In this document: one piece after another, positions 18,719 through 28,178 of the stretch | Numbering within the stretch: position 1 is the first letter of the stretch | Layout of the letters: each line of letters begins with the position of its first letter | Assembly (NCBI RefSeq): GCF_001021165.1 | Contig: NZ_AZAY01000017.1 | Location: forward strand, 1 to 55,149 | Source of the DNA: Marinitoga sp. 1197 | Lineage (GTDB): Bacteria; Thermotogota; Thermotogae; Petrotogales; Petrotogaceae | DNA: 55,149 nucleotides | Reading direction: 5' to 3' | Notes under the pieces: model-generated | The model's input: the letters and a program-made list of their open reading frames with translations, nothing else | What the model was told of the DNA's origin: nothing | Database searches by the model: none | Translations under genes and position numbers: made by a program

Positions 18719-20242
18719 ATGATTGAATTGTTTAAAAAACCATTATTTGTTTTTGAAATGGCAAACAACCATCAGGGAAATGTTGAGCATGGAAAAAGAA
18801 TTATTCGAGAAATAAAAAAAGTTATTAAAGAATTTGAAGATATATTTGATTTTGCATTTAAATTCCAATATAGGGATTTAGATACGTTTATTCACCCTGA
18901 TTATAAAAATGATTTTTCTTACAAATATATAAAACGTTTTTCGGAGACAAAATTAAGTGAATCTCAGTTTTTAGAGTTAAAAGATGAATTAGAAAAAAAT
19001 GAATTTATAACAATGTGTACACCCTTTGATGAGAATTCCGTTAAAAAAGTTATAAAGCATAATTATGACATAATAAAAGTAGCGAGTGCATCTTTTACTG
19101 ATTGGCCATTGTTAGAGGAAATTTCAAAATATGATAAGCCAATCATTGCTTCAATAGCTGGCGCAACATTAAATGAAATAAGAAATGTTATATATTTCTT
19201 TAAACATAGAGGCAGAAATATTAATATTATGCATTGTGTTGCTGCATATCCTACAACAGACGAAAAATTAGAATTAAATCAGATTGATTTGTTGAAAAAT
19301 GAATTTCCTGACATTAATGTAGGTTTTTCAACGCATGAAAAACCAGATAATTTTGATGCTATAAAAATAGCTATTGCAAAAGGGGCTACCATATTTGAAA
19401 AACATGTTGGAATTGAAACAGATAAAATAAAATTAAATGCATATTCTGCTAATCCAGAACAAGTTTATAAATGGTTAAAGTCGGCAAAAAAAGCATATAT
19501 AATGTCCGGAGTTCGAGGAAAAAGATATTCATTTTCAAAAGGAGAACTTACATCCTTAAAAAATCTAAGAAGAGGTATATTTGCATTAAAAAACATTTCA
19601 AAAGGTCAATGTATAACTATGAATGAAGTTTTTTTTGCCATACCAAGACAAAATGGGCAATATGCATCTAATGATATGTCTAAATATAAAAAGTTTGTAG
19701 CCAAAAAGGATATTAAAGCATATGAACCGATTTCTGAAAACAATGTTGAGATAAAAGATTTATATCCTCAGATAAAAGAATATGTGAGAGAAATTCTCGA
19801 TATTGTTAGGAAAAGTAATGTTGTAATTCCAGAAAATAGTGTCTGTGAGCTTTCACATCATTATGGATTGGATAATTTTAAAAACTTTGGAGCAGCAATT
19901 ATAGACATAATAAATAGAGAATATTGCAAAAAAATAATTATATTACTTCCTGGACAAAAGCACCCTGAACATTATCATAAACAAAAAGAAGAAACATTTA
20001 ATGTATTATATGGAGATTTTATAATAAATATAGATAGTCAAGAAAGAGTTTATAAAACCGGAGATATTATAATAGTGGAAAGAAATAAAAAACACTCTTT
20101 TTATAGTGAAACAGGTGCAGTTATTGAAGAAATTTCAACAACACATTTCAAAAATGATTCATTCTATAGTGATAAAAAAATCCAATCTAACAAACACAGA
20201 AAAACACAAATTTATTTAACAGAAGATATGTTATCTTATTAG
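18719..20242 (+). CDS. NeuB-family sialic-acid-type synthase with SAF and cupin domains
   Basis: 507 aa. Residues 1-260 are a NeuB TIM barrel (EMANNHQGN near the start, FKFQYRD, KVASAS, EKHVGIE). Residues about 275-345 are an antifreeze-like SAF domain. Residues about 385-490 form a cupin with a HPEHYHKQKEE metal motif and a second His in NKKHSF. NeuB enzymes condense phosphoenolpyruvate with an amino sugar to give a nonulosonate. The appended cupin may bind or isomerise a sugar. No CMP-nonulosonate synthetase or UDP-GlcNAc epimerase is in the window, so the product is unknown. AAGGAGG precedes the ATG. Confidence 0.8.
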   Translation: MIELFKKPLFVFEMANNHQGNVEHGKRIIREIKKVIKEFEDIFDFAFKFQYRDLDTFIHPDYKNDFSYKYIKRFSETKLSESQFLELKDELEKNEFITMCTPFDENSVKKVIKHNYDIIKVASASFTDWPLLEEISKYDKPIIASIAGATLNEIRNVIYFFKHRGRNINIMHCVAAYPTTDEKLELNQIDLLKNEFPDINVGFSTHEKPDNFDAIKIAIAKGATIFEKHVGIETDKIKLNAYSANPEQVYKWLKSAKKAYIMSGVRGKRYSFSKGELTSLKNLRRGIFALKNISKGQCITMNEVFFAIPRQNGQYASNDMSKYKKFVAKKDIKAYEPISENNVEIKDLYPQIKEYVREILDIVRKSNVVIPENSVCELSHHYGLDNFKNFGAAIIDIINREYCKKIIILLPGQKHPEHYHKQKEETFNVLYGDFIINIDSQERVYKTGDIIIVERNKKHSFYSETGAVIEEISTTHFKNDSFYSDKKIQSNKHRKTQIYLTEDMLSY

Positions 20243-20250
20243 GTGGAATT

Positions 20251-21387
20251 ATGGATAAATTTAAAGAATTAGAAGATTGATTAAAAAAACAATATATTTC
20301 ATATTCTGAACAATTTTCTTTATATCATTTAGTAAAAGGAAAAAAAATATTGTTATATGGTTGCGGAAGTGGATGTATAACCTTTTTTTCAATAGTATTA
20401 GATAGGTATAATGATATAAAAATAGATGGAATTATCGATAAAAGAGCAGAAAATGGAGAAAAGTTTAGAGATATTCCTTTATTTAACCCAGAATCTTTAA
20501 ATATACATGACACTGAGAATTATGTAGTAATAATAACTGTTGGAAAGAAAGAATATTATAATGAAATTTTCAATATACTTAAACAAAAGAATTTTAAAAA
20601 TATTATTTTAGCAAATCAAATATATGAATATCATCTTCATTTTACAAGTCATGAAATAGAGAAAATGAGTTTTTCATATTATAAAAAGCAAAAGGATAAA
20701 ATATTAAAAGTTTTCACATTATTTTCGGATAAATTAAGTATAGATATTTACTTAAAATATTTAAAAACACATAATATATAAATGCCTCAAGAATTACCTT
20801 GTGAAAGTGTGGAAAAGCAATACTTTCCTGATGATATAATTATGAATTACTCGAGGTTTATTAATTGTGGTGCATATAATGGAGATACTATAAGAAATCT
20901 TGTAAAATACAAAGGAAAGCAAGAGTCTGTAGTTTGTTTTGAACCAGATTTAATTAATTATAGTAAATTGATTAAATATATTAATAACAATAAAAAAGAT
21001 ATAGCGGATGCAATTTTCGCATATCCATGTGGAGTATATTCTAAAACAACACAAATTTTCTTTTCATCAGGAAATAATACCAACAGTAAAATATCAGCTA
21101 ATGGAAAAGATCTTATACAAACAGTAAAATTAGATGATGCGTTGATTAATTATTCTCCAACATTTATTCAGATGGATATAGAAGGAGCTGAAATAGAAGC
21201 AATAAAAGGTGGTTCCATATTGATCTCTACGTATAAACCTGATTTAGCTATTTGTGTTTATCATAGTGCGGAACATATATGGGAATTTCCATTAATGCTA
21301 AATAAATTAAATCCTGATTATAAATTTTATTTAAGAAATTATACTGTATATATAAGTGAAACTGTATTATACGCTAGGAGTGAATAA
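20251..21387 (+). pseudogene. Broken FkbM-family methyltransferase gene (two in-frame stops)
   Basis: GGTGG precedes ATG 20251, but codon 10 is TGA (20278-20280). The same frame continues through a Rossmann-like segment (LLYGCGSG...GIIDK) and is stopped again by TAA at 20779-20781. It then continues without a frame change through an FkbM methyltransferase domain (NCGAYNGDT, CFEPD, QMDIEGAE). Read through both stops, the order Rossmann module, linker with QYFPDD, FkbM domain matches a standard single-chain architecture of about 378 aa. The ATG at 20782 has no ribosome binding site. I conclude that two nonsense mutations inactivated one gene; sequencing error in both places is less likely. Confidence 0.7.
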
Positions 21388-21907
21388 ATGAACGATTTCA
21401 AACCGTTAAAAACTATTCAAGGAATGAGTATAAAAGATTTAAAAAATTTTATAAATGAAAAAGACGTATTTATATGGGGTGTTGGGAAATTAGGGAGAGT
21501 TATAAAAAAGAATCTTGAAAAATAAAATACATATAAAAGGATTTTGTGATTCAGATACAAAAAAAGTGGGAACCATAATTGAAGATAAAAGAGTTTATTC
21601 TTCAAATAAAGCGATTGAATTGGCAAAGAAAAAAAAGGCTGTTTTAATTTTGGCTGCAGCACAATATAAACATGAGATGGAACAAATATGTAAAGAATTT
21701 GGATTAAAAAAGAAGATTGATTATATAACTTATATAAATATTAGACGCCCAGAAGCTGTTGTGGAAATATCGGGGATATGTAATTTAAATTGCGTATTTT
21801 GTCCGCAAGGAAATATGAAAATAAAGAAAGGAATAATACCTTATAGAATATATAAGGGAGTGGCACCTAAAACTATTTTACCAGAGGTAAAATTTAAAAA
21901 CAAGTAA
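21388..21907 (+). pseudogene. Remnant 1 of a radical SAM gene with N-terminal Rossmann-like module
   Basis: ATG 21388 follows AGGAG. The frame encodes 45 residues including IWGVGKLGRV and ends at TAA 21523. The protein clearly continues in the +1 frame from about 21515 (KGFCDSDTKKVG...), so a base is missing from the A-run near 21517-21524. The continuation reaches the radical SAM cysteine motif CNLNCVFC and then diverges and stops at 21907, before most of the TIM barrel. The gene therefore has both a frameshift and a 3' truncation. Its closest match in the window is the next remnant. Confidence 0.7.
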
Positions 21908-21991
21908 ATAATACATCAAGTAAATAATAAACAATAAAAAATTCTCAACAAAAAACTATTAATATTAAAATATATAGCTAAAGATACTTAA

Positions 21992-23079
21992 ACCAATATA
22001 ATATATTCACTTTTCAAAGAGCATAATAATAATAATAATAATATAATTATTAATAATTATTCTATACTAATTATACGAGGGAGAGGTTTTTTAAAAGCGT
22101 TGGAAAGAAACGGTTTTAAAATAGAAGCTTTTTTAGATAGTTCTCCAAAACTTATTGGAGAGTATTATGAAGGGATACCTATTTTAGATCCGAAAGAAAT
22201 TTTTGAAGACAAAAATAAATTAAACAATGCTTTTATACTTACGGCAAGTGTAGATAAAAAAAATAAAGAAATGTTTAAAATATGTGAAAAATATGGATTA
22301 GAGAAAGGTAAAGATTTTATAAACATCCAAAGGTTTACACCATATTATCCAGTAATTGAAATTTCCGGTTCTTGTAATTTAAGTTGCATTAGCTGTCCAA
22401 GAGGGGATTTTAAAAACAGGTTTAAAAAGACTGGGTTTATGAATATAACAGATTATGAAAGAGTAATAAAAAAACTGATTGCCGAGATGCCTTTTTTATA
22501 CTTGGTAGATTTATATGTTTGGGGAGATCCTTTTTTACACCCTAAACTCCCCGAAATTATAAAAATAAATAATAAATATGGAATTGCTGGTGGTATATCG
22601 ACTAATCTAAATTATGGAAATAATATTGAAGAAATTATAAAATCAAAACCTCCACAAATAAGAGTTTCAGTTTCAGGATATGGTTCGGAACATTATGAAA
22701 TAACCCATAAAAATGCAAAATGGGATATATTCAAACTGGAAAATTACCAACTAATGCTCAAAAAGGTGCGGATATAATGTTAGTATCACTTGATGATATG
22801 CTTAAAAATGCGAAGAAAGAAAAAGATAAGAATTGCCTTTTAAAAAGAATTGTGCCTGTAATAAATTGGGATTTATCTGTAATGCAGTGTTGTAATTACA
22901 CATATAGAAAATTAGCAGATAATTATCTTGATATAACATTTGAAGAAGTAATTAAATTAAGAGAAAACCACCCTTTATGCAAAACGTGTCAAAAATATGG
23001 ATTACATAGATATTTTAATCCTTTATATTATTCTGATTATATTGATAATTTATTAAAGGTGGAGATAAAAAATGAATAA
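21992..23079 (+). pseudogene. Remnant 2 of a radical SAM/SPASM gene
   Basis: An open frame begins after a stop at 21989-21991 but has no ATG, GTG or TTG until 22100. It reads through an (AAT)n run encoding about seven Asn, then the Rossmann-like module (FLKALERNG...FLDSS) and the radical SAM motif CNLSCISC, and ends at 22777. The C-terminal part, with SPASM-like cysteines (MQCCNY, LCKTC), continues in another frame from about 22720 to 23079. The join skips what should be roughly 50-60 residues of barrel, so there is an internal deletion plus frameshift as well as a damaged start. It overlaps the next gene by eight bases. Confidence 0.65.
22023..22045 (+). repeat. (AAT)n microsatellite inside radical SAM remnant 2
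   Basis: A run of about seven AAT units in a coding-like frame, expected to give poly-Asn. It lies between the remnant's first residues and the glycine-rich loop. Just upstream, 21901-21913 and 21917-21929 are a 13-base direct repeat (CAAGTAAATAATA). Confidence 0.7.
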
Positions 23080-24187
23080 ATGTCGTGTGTGTGGTGGAGA
23101 AGTTGAAACACTATATAGTATTGAAAATTTACCAGCAAAATCCCAATTTTTCCCTGATGAACATAGTTTAAGAAAAGATAAAAGTATATCTTTAAATATT
23201 GCTCAATGTACATCATGCGGGCTCATACAATTGATTAATGAGCCCGTTTCATATTATAAAACAGTAATTAGGGCTACATCTGTATCAAGTGAAATGAAAA
23301 AATTCAGATTAAAACAATTAAAACAGTTTTTTGAGAAATATGATTTATATAATAAAAAGTGTATAGAAATAGGAAGTGGAAATGGTGATTATTTAAGTAT
23401 ATTAGCAGAAATTAGCAAAAATGTATATGGTTTTGAATATTCTAGTGAGAATATAAAATATATAAAAGAAAAAGGCTTAAAAGCTATTCAAGGATATATA
23501 GATACTGAAAAATATGAATTACCAGATAAACCATATGATGCCTTTTTTATGTTTAATTTTTTAGAACATGTGCCAGAGCCAGTAACCTTTTTAAGAGGTT
23601 TATCAAATAATTTAAATGATAACGGAATTGGTATAATAGAGGTTCCAAATTTTAACATGATAAAAAAAGAAAAAATGATTTCAGAATTTACCATAGATCA
23701 TCTATCTTATTTTACAAAAGAAACGTTTGAAATAACTTTAAGAATAAGTGGATTTGAGATAATTGAAATAAATGAAATATGGAATGACTATATAATATCA
23801 GCAATAGTAAAAAAAAGAAAGAAATTAAATTTCTCTGGATTTCAGGCATTTCAGGAAACATTGAAGAAAAATATTTATGATTTTATTAACAAATATCCAG
23901 ATTTTGCAATTTGGGGAGCTGGGCATCAAGCATTATTTGTAATGGCTGCTTTGAATTTAGGAGATAAATGTAGATATGTTATAGATTCTGCAAAATTTAA
24001 GCAAAATAAATATACTCCAGCAACGCATATTAAAATAGTATCCCCTAACTATTTAAGAGAAAACCCTGTTAAGGCGATTATTATAATGGCGGGAAGTTAT
24101 TCCCATGAAATAAAACAAAAATTATTAGAAGAATATCCTGAAATAAAAATAGCGATTTTAGAAAAGAATAAATTGAAAATAATATAA
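23072..24187 (+). CDS. Sugar C-methyltransferase-like SAM methyltransferase
   Basis: 371 aa. The N-terminal zinc ribbon (C4, C7 in CRVCG, and CTSCG near residue 50) precedes a class I methyltransferase domain with EIGSGNGDY and a FLEHVPEP loop. The C-terminal third is a Rossmann-like module (AIWGAGHQALF...VIDS). This three-part order matches C-methyltransferases that act on NDP-4-keto-6-deoxy sugars (TylC3/NovU type). GGTGGAG precedes the ATG, which lies within the end of the preceding remnant. A C-3 branch on the CDP-4-keto sugar made by this operon is plausible but unproven. Confidence 0.78.
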   Translation: MNKCRVCGGEVETLYSIENLPAKSQFFPDEHSLRKDKSISLNIAQCTSCGLIQLINEPVSYYKTVIRATSVSSEMKKFRLKQLKQFFEKYDLYNKKCIEIGSGNGDYLSILAEISKNVYGFEYSSENIKYIKEKGLKAIQGYIDTEKYELPDKPYDAFFMFNFLEHVPEPVTFLRGLSNNLNDNGIGIIEVPNFNMIKKEKMISEFTIDHLSYFTKETFEITLRISGFEIIEINEIWNDYIISAIVKKRKKLNFSGFQAFQETLKKNIYDFINKYPDFAIWGAGHQALFVMAALNLGDKCRYVIDSAKFKQNKYTPATHIKIVSPNYLRENPVKAIIIMAGSYSHEIKQKLLEEYPEIKIAILEKNKLKII

Positions 24188-24197
24188 CGGAGGTAAG

Positions 24198-25331
24198 ATG
24201 ATGAAGAAAAAAATTGATTATAAAGTTCAAGAGAGCGAAGATTTAAAAAGGAATGAATTAAAAGAGAAAAAACCTTATGTTTATGAAAAAATTTTAAAAT
24301 TTGAAGAAAAAGTAAAGCGTGGAGAAAGCATTGCTATAATACAATTTCAGTATAATTATGCATGTAATTTTAATTGTGTTCACTGTGGTATTTCGCAACT
24401 AAGAAAACCCGGTGCAAGGAGTTTTACACCAGAAGATGTCAAGGAATTATCTAGACAAGCTGATGAAATGGGTTTAGCCCATTTTGTTATAACTGGTGGA
24501 GAACCATTGGTTTTTCCAGATTTAGATGAGGTAATAAAAGCCATAGATCCACAGAAATTTTATATATCCCTTGATACAAATGGATGGTATTTTGATGAAG
24601 AAAAAGCTTTTCATTTGAAAGAATTGGGAGTTGACAAAATACAATTAAGTCTTGATAGTTTAAATGAAATAGAGCATGATGAATTTAGAAAGAAAAAAGG
24701 TTCTCATGCAAGAGCATTAAGAGCTATAGATGCTGCAAAAAAAGCAGGGTTAAACATTATAATTCAAACAGTAGTTACCAAACAAAGGGTTTATTCTGAA
24801 GAGTTTGAAGAATTTTTGAAATTTTTAAACAGCAAAGATGTAGGTGTTTTTGTAACTTATGCAAAACCTGTAGGAAACTGGGAAGGAAACTATGATGTAT
24901 TAGTAACTAAAAAGGATATGGATTATGTTAGAGAACTTGAAAAGAAATATAATGTATTTACACATTTAACTCCTGGATATGGTTTGGATCTTGGATGCAT
25001 TGCAGTAAAAAGAATGATATCAGTTACTCAATATGGCGATGTTATGCCATGTCCATATATACATGCATCGTTAGGAAATGTGTTTGAAGAACCATTAAAA
25101 GATATCATTGAAAGAGGATTAAAGATAAAATGGTTCGGAAAATATGTTGATACATGCTTAATTGCAGAAGACAAACACTTTATAGAAGAATACGATTCGA
25201 AAAGAATATATGGGAATAAACCATTACCAGTACCGTGGTTTAAAGTTTTTGATGAGAACGACTACATAAAAGATGAAGAAAAACTCAAAACAGAGAAAAC
25301 AAAAAATGGGTATTTAAGATGGAGGAAATAA
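24198..25331 (+). CDS. Radical SAM protein with SPASM-like C-terminus
   Basis: 377 aa. The [4Fe-4S] motif CxxxCxxC is at C56, C60 and C63, followed by the GGEP SAM-binding motif (ITGGEPLVF). The C-terminal part has CIAVKRMISVTQYGDVMPCPY, a SPASM/Twitch-like segment with further cysteines. Such proteins modify peptides, proteins or small molecules by radical chemistry. The position inside a deoxysugar operon, two bases before the SDR gene and eleven after the C-methyltransferase gene, points to a sugar or glycan substrate. I cannot name the reaction. GGAGGTAAG precedes the ATG. Confidence 0.75.
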   Translation: MMKKKIDYKVQESEDLKRNELKEKKPYVYEKILKFEEKVKRGESIAIIQFQYNYACNFNCVHCGISQLRKPGARSFTPEDVKELSRQADEMGLAHFVITGGEPLVFPDLDEVIKAIDPQKFYISLDTNGWYFDEEKAFHLKELGVDKIQLSLDSLNEIEHDEFRKKKGSHARALRAIDAAKKAGLNIIIQTVVTKQRVYSEEFEEFLKFLNSKDVGVFVTYAKPVGNWEGNYDVLVTKKDMDYVRELEKKYNVFTHLTPGYGLDLGCIAVKRMISVTQYGDVMPCPYIHASLGNVFEEPLKDIIERGLKIKWFGKYVDTCLIAEDKHFIEEYDSKRIYGNKPLPVPWFKVFDENDYIKDEEKLKTEKTKNGYLRWRK

Positions 25332-25332
25332 G

Positions 25333-26385
25333 ATGAAACTAAATCAAAGATTTGAAGAAGACCTTGATTTTATTTTGAAAGAATTAAAAGAAGAATTTAA
25401 AAAAATAAAAAATGAAAAAATTTTTATTACAGGTGGAACAGGATTTTTTGGTAAATGGTTTTTAGGAAGTATATTAAGAGCTAATGAGAAATTGAATACA
25501 AATATAAAAATTGGTGTATTGTCAAGAAATCCAGAAAAATTTAAGAAAAATTTTCCGTACTTAAGTAATGAAAAATATGTAAATTTTTATAAAGGAGATA
25601 TTAGAAATTTTGATTTTCCAAATGAAAAATTTTCATATATTATACATGGAGCCAGCGCTTCTGCAGAAGGATGGTTCAAAGGTGAAAATCAAATTATCAG
25701 AATTGAAACTATAACTGCTGGCACAAAAAGAATTTTAGAATTTGCAAAGAAAAACAAAATAAAAGGTTTTTTATATATGAGTTCCGGTAAGGTTTACGGA
25801 ACTCATTCTGATATTTACGAAAAAATTCCTGAATACTATTGTGGAAATTTATGTTTTGAAGATCCGAATGCGGCATTATCAATCGGGAAAAAGATGGCTG
25901 AATTTTTAACTTTAGAATATTCGAAAAACTATAATATTCCAGTAAAAATAGCCAGGGGATTTGCTTTTGTAGGACCTTATTTGCAATTGAATTTGCATTA
26001 TGCTATTGGAAATTTTATTAGAGACGCCTTGAAAGGAGGTCCAATAGTAATAAAGGGAGATGGGAAAGCATTAAGATCATATTTATATGCAGCAGACGCA
26101 ATAATATGGTTTTTTAAGATATTGATAAATTCAAAAAATAGATCAATATATAATGTTGGATCAGAAAATATTGTATCAATAAAAGAAGTAGCTGAATTAA
26201 TCAATTCCGTATCTAATAAAAAAATGGAAATTATAATTCAAAAAAAGGAAATTTCAAAAAAAGTAGATAAATATATACCGTCAACGAAAAAAATAAAAGA
26301 AGAACTTGGAGTGAGAGAGTATACATCTTTAAAAGATGCAATAATAAAAACTATAGATTTTTATAGAAAAGAGGGATTAAAATGA
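25333..26385 (+). CDS. Extended SDR (NAD-dependent epimerase/dehydratase family) lacking the catalytic Tyr
   Basis: 350 aa with a long N-terminal extension before the dinucleotide motif GGTGFFGKW (about residues 34-42). SSGKVYG marks the catalytic Ser region. The usual YxxxK is L182-S-I-G-K186: the lysine is kept but the tyrosine is leucine (TTA at 25876-25878). The rest, including ARGFAFVGPY and LRSYLYAAD, matches CDP/dTDP-sugar reductases and epimerases. It sits directly before the TPP-enzyme gene; in yersiniose synthesis the reductase YerF accompanies the TPP enzyme YerE, so a similar pairing is possible. The lost Tyr makes a normal reductase mechanism doubtful. Confidence 0.75.
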   Translation: MKLNQRFEEDLDFILKELKEEFKKIKNEKIFITGGTGFFGKWFLGSILRANEKLNTNIKIGVLSRNPEKFKKNFPYLSNEKYVNFYKGDIRNFDFPNEKFSYIIHGASASAEGWFKGENQIIRIETITAGTKRILEFAKKNKIKGFLYMSSGKVYGTHSDIYEKIPEYYCGNLCFEDPNAALSIGKKMAEFLTLEYSKNYNIPVKIARGFAFVGPYLQLNLHYAIGNFIRDALKGGPIVIKGDGKALRSYLYAADAIIWFFKILINSKNRSIYNVGSENIVSIKEVAELINSVSNKKMEIIIQKKEISKKVDKYIPSTKKIKEELGVREYTSLKDAIIKTIDFYRKEGLK

Positions 26386-28178
26386 TGAAACTTTCCGATT
26401 ATGTTTTTAATTTTATTGCAAATTTAGGGGTAAAACATGTGTTTATGCTTCCAGGTGGAGGTTGCATGCATCTTGTAGACTCACTGGGAAAAAATAAAAG
26501 ATTAAAATATATAACCAATTTAAATGAGCAAGCAGTTTCTATTAGCGTTGAGTCATATGCTCAGGCTACAAATAATATAGGGGTGGGCTTAGTAACCACT
26601 GGACCTGGAGGAACAAACGCAATAACTGGAGTTGCTGCTGGATGGGTTGATTCAACTCCTATGTTAATAATTTCCGGACAGGTTAAAACTAAGGATATGA
26701 TTAAAGATTCAAAATTAAGGCAAAAAGGTTTTCAAGAAATTGATATAATATCTTTAGTAAAACCAATTACAAAGTATGCAGTAACGATAACAGATGCAGA
26801 AGACATTAGATACCATCTTGAAAAAGCTGTTTATCTTGCAACTACAGGACGACCAGGACCAGTATGGATCGATATTCCATTGGATATACAGGCTGCGATT
26901 ATAGATGAAAAAAAATTAAAAGGTTATATTCCACCAAAATCAAATTTTGATGATGATATAGATAAAAAAATTGAGTTATTAATTGAAATGATAAAAGAAT
27001 CAAAAAAGCCAGTAATACTTGCTGGAAATGGCATAAGATTAGCAAAAGCGGAAAAATTATTTTATTCAGTTATTGAAAAATTAAATATTCCAATATTATT
27101 AACTTGGAAAGCTATAGATTTTCTTGATGAAAATGATCCATTAAATTTTGGAAGACCTGGAGCTATCGCCTCAAGATATGCCAATTTTATACAACAAAAG
27201 TCCGATCTTTTTATTTCTATTGGTGCAAGATTAGATACAGGGCAAACAGCATATAATCATAAAAATTTTGCACCATATGCAAAAAAAGTCATAGTAGATG
27301 TGGATAAAAATGAAATAGATAAATTAGAAATGGATATAGAGTTAAAAATTGTAAGTGATGCATATAGATTTTTAGATATATTAAATAGAAAAATAAGAAA
27401 AATAGAATTTAAGAGAAAAGATAAATGGTTAAGTTTCTGTAAATCATTAAAAAACAAATATCCTATTATAAAAGATGAATATTATAAAATGAAAGATTTT
27501 GTAAATCCATATGTATTAATAGATATTTTGTCAAAAAAATTAAGCAAGAATGATGCAATTATTCCAGGAAGTTCAGGATTATGTAGCGAAATTACTATGC
27601 AATCATTTAAAGTAAAAAAAGGACAAAGAGTCTATAATAATGAAGGATTTGGAGCTATGGGATTTGGATTACCTGCTTCAATTGCAGGAGCTATTGCATT
27701 AAACAGAAGAACCATATGTATTACAGGAGATGGCGGAATTCAAATGAATATACAGGAATTAGAAACGTTAAGAAGATTGAATATACCTTTAAAATGTTTT
27801 ATTCTTGACAATAAAGGATACGGTTCTATTGTAAATACACAAAATAACTATTTTAATGGAAATTATGTGGGCAGTAATGAAAGTAGTGGATTAACTTTAC
27901 CTGATATGAAAAAAATAGCGCATGCATATAGTTTGAAATTTTATGAATTAAGAAATAATAAAGACTTAATTAATAAAATAGACGAAATACTTGATTATGA
28001 GGGACCTGTAATTTGTAATGTTAAAATTCCTGAAATTTATACAACTATTCCAAGAACAAAATCAAAAATAGAAAATGGGAAAATAATAACTCTCCCTATG
28101 GAAGATCTGTGGCCGTATTTGGATAGAGAAGAATTTAATAATATCATGTCAGAAAAAGAGGGATATTATGAAATATAA
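26382..28178 (+). CDS. Thiamine-diphosphate enzyme, acetolactate-synthase-like (YerE-like candidate)
   Basis: 598 aa. The ATG overlaps the stop of the SDR gene (ATGA). Three ThDP domains are seen: the PYR domain with catalytic E49 in NLNEQAV, a central domain (about 195-345), and the PP domain with the GDGG motif at about residue 449 followed by LDNKGYGS. No regulatory subunit (ilvN) is adjacent, and the gene lies inside a CDP-deoxysugar operon. This argues against ordinary branched-chain amino acid synthesis. YerE of Yersinia is a homologue that adds a two-carbon unit from pyruvate to CDP-3,6-dideoxy-4-ketoglucose; the same role is my preferred inference. Confidence 0.8.
   Translation: MMKLSDYVFNFIANLGVKHVFMLPGGGCMHLVDSLGKNKRLKYITNLNEQAVSISVESYAQATNNIGVGLVTTGPGGTNAITGVAAGWVDSTPMLIISGQVKTKDMIKDSKLRQKGFQEIDIISLVKPITKYAVTITDAEDIRYHLEKAVYLATTGRPGPVWIDIPLDIQAAIIDEKKLKGYIPPKSNFDDDIDKKIELLIEMIKESKKPVILAGNGIRLAKAEKLFYSVIEKLNIPILLTWKAIDFLDENDPLNFGRPGAIASRYANFIQQKSDLFISIGARLDTGQTAYNHKNFAPYAKKVIVDVDKNEIDKLEMDIELKIVSDAYRFLDILNRKIRKIEFKRKDKWLSFCKSLKNKYPIIKDEYYKMKDFVNPYVLIDILSKKLSKNDAIIPGSSGLCSEITMQSFKVKKGQRVYNNEGFGAMGFGLPASIAGAIALNRRTICITGDGGIQMNIQELETLRRLNIPLKCFILDNKGYGSIVNTQNNYFNGNYVGSNESSGLTLPDMKKIAHAYSLKFYELRNNKDLINKIDEILDYEGPVICNVKIPEIYTTIPRTKSKIENGKIITLPMEDLWPYLDREEFNNIMSEKEGYYEI

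Noticed and set aside
20251-20781. TGA at 20278 as a recoded (selenocysteine) codon
   Set aside because: No selenocysteine-type hairpin follows, the position is not a catalytic site in the family, and a second stop (TAA) interrupts the same gene.
26382-28178. Acetolactate synthase of branched-chain amino acid synthesis
   Set aside because: No regulatory subunit or other ilv/leu genes are nearby, and the surrounding genes make CDP-deoxysugars.
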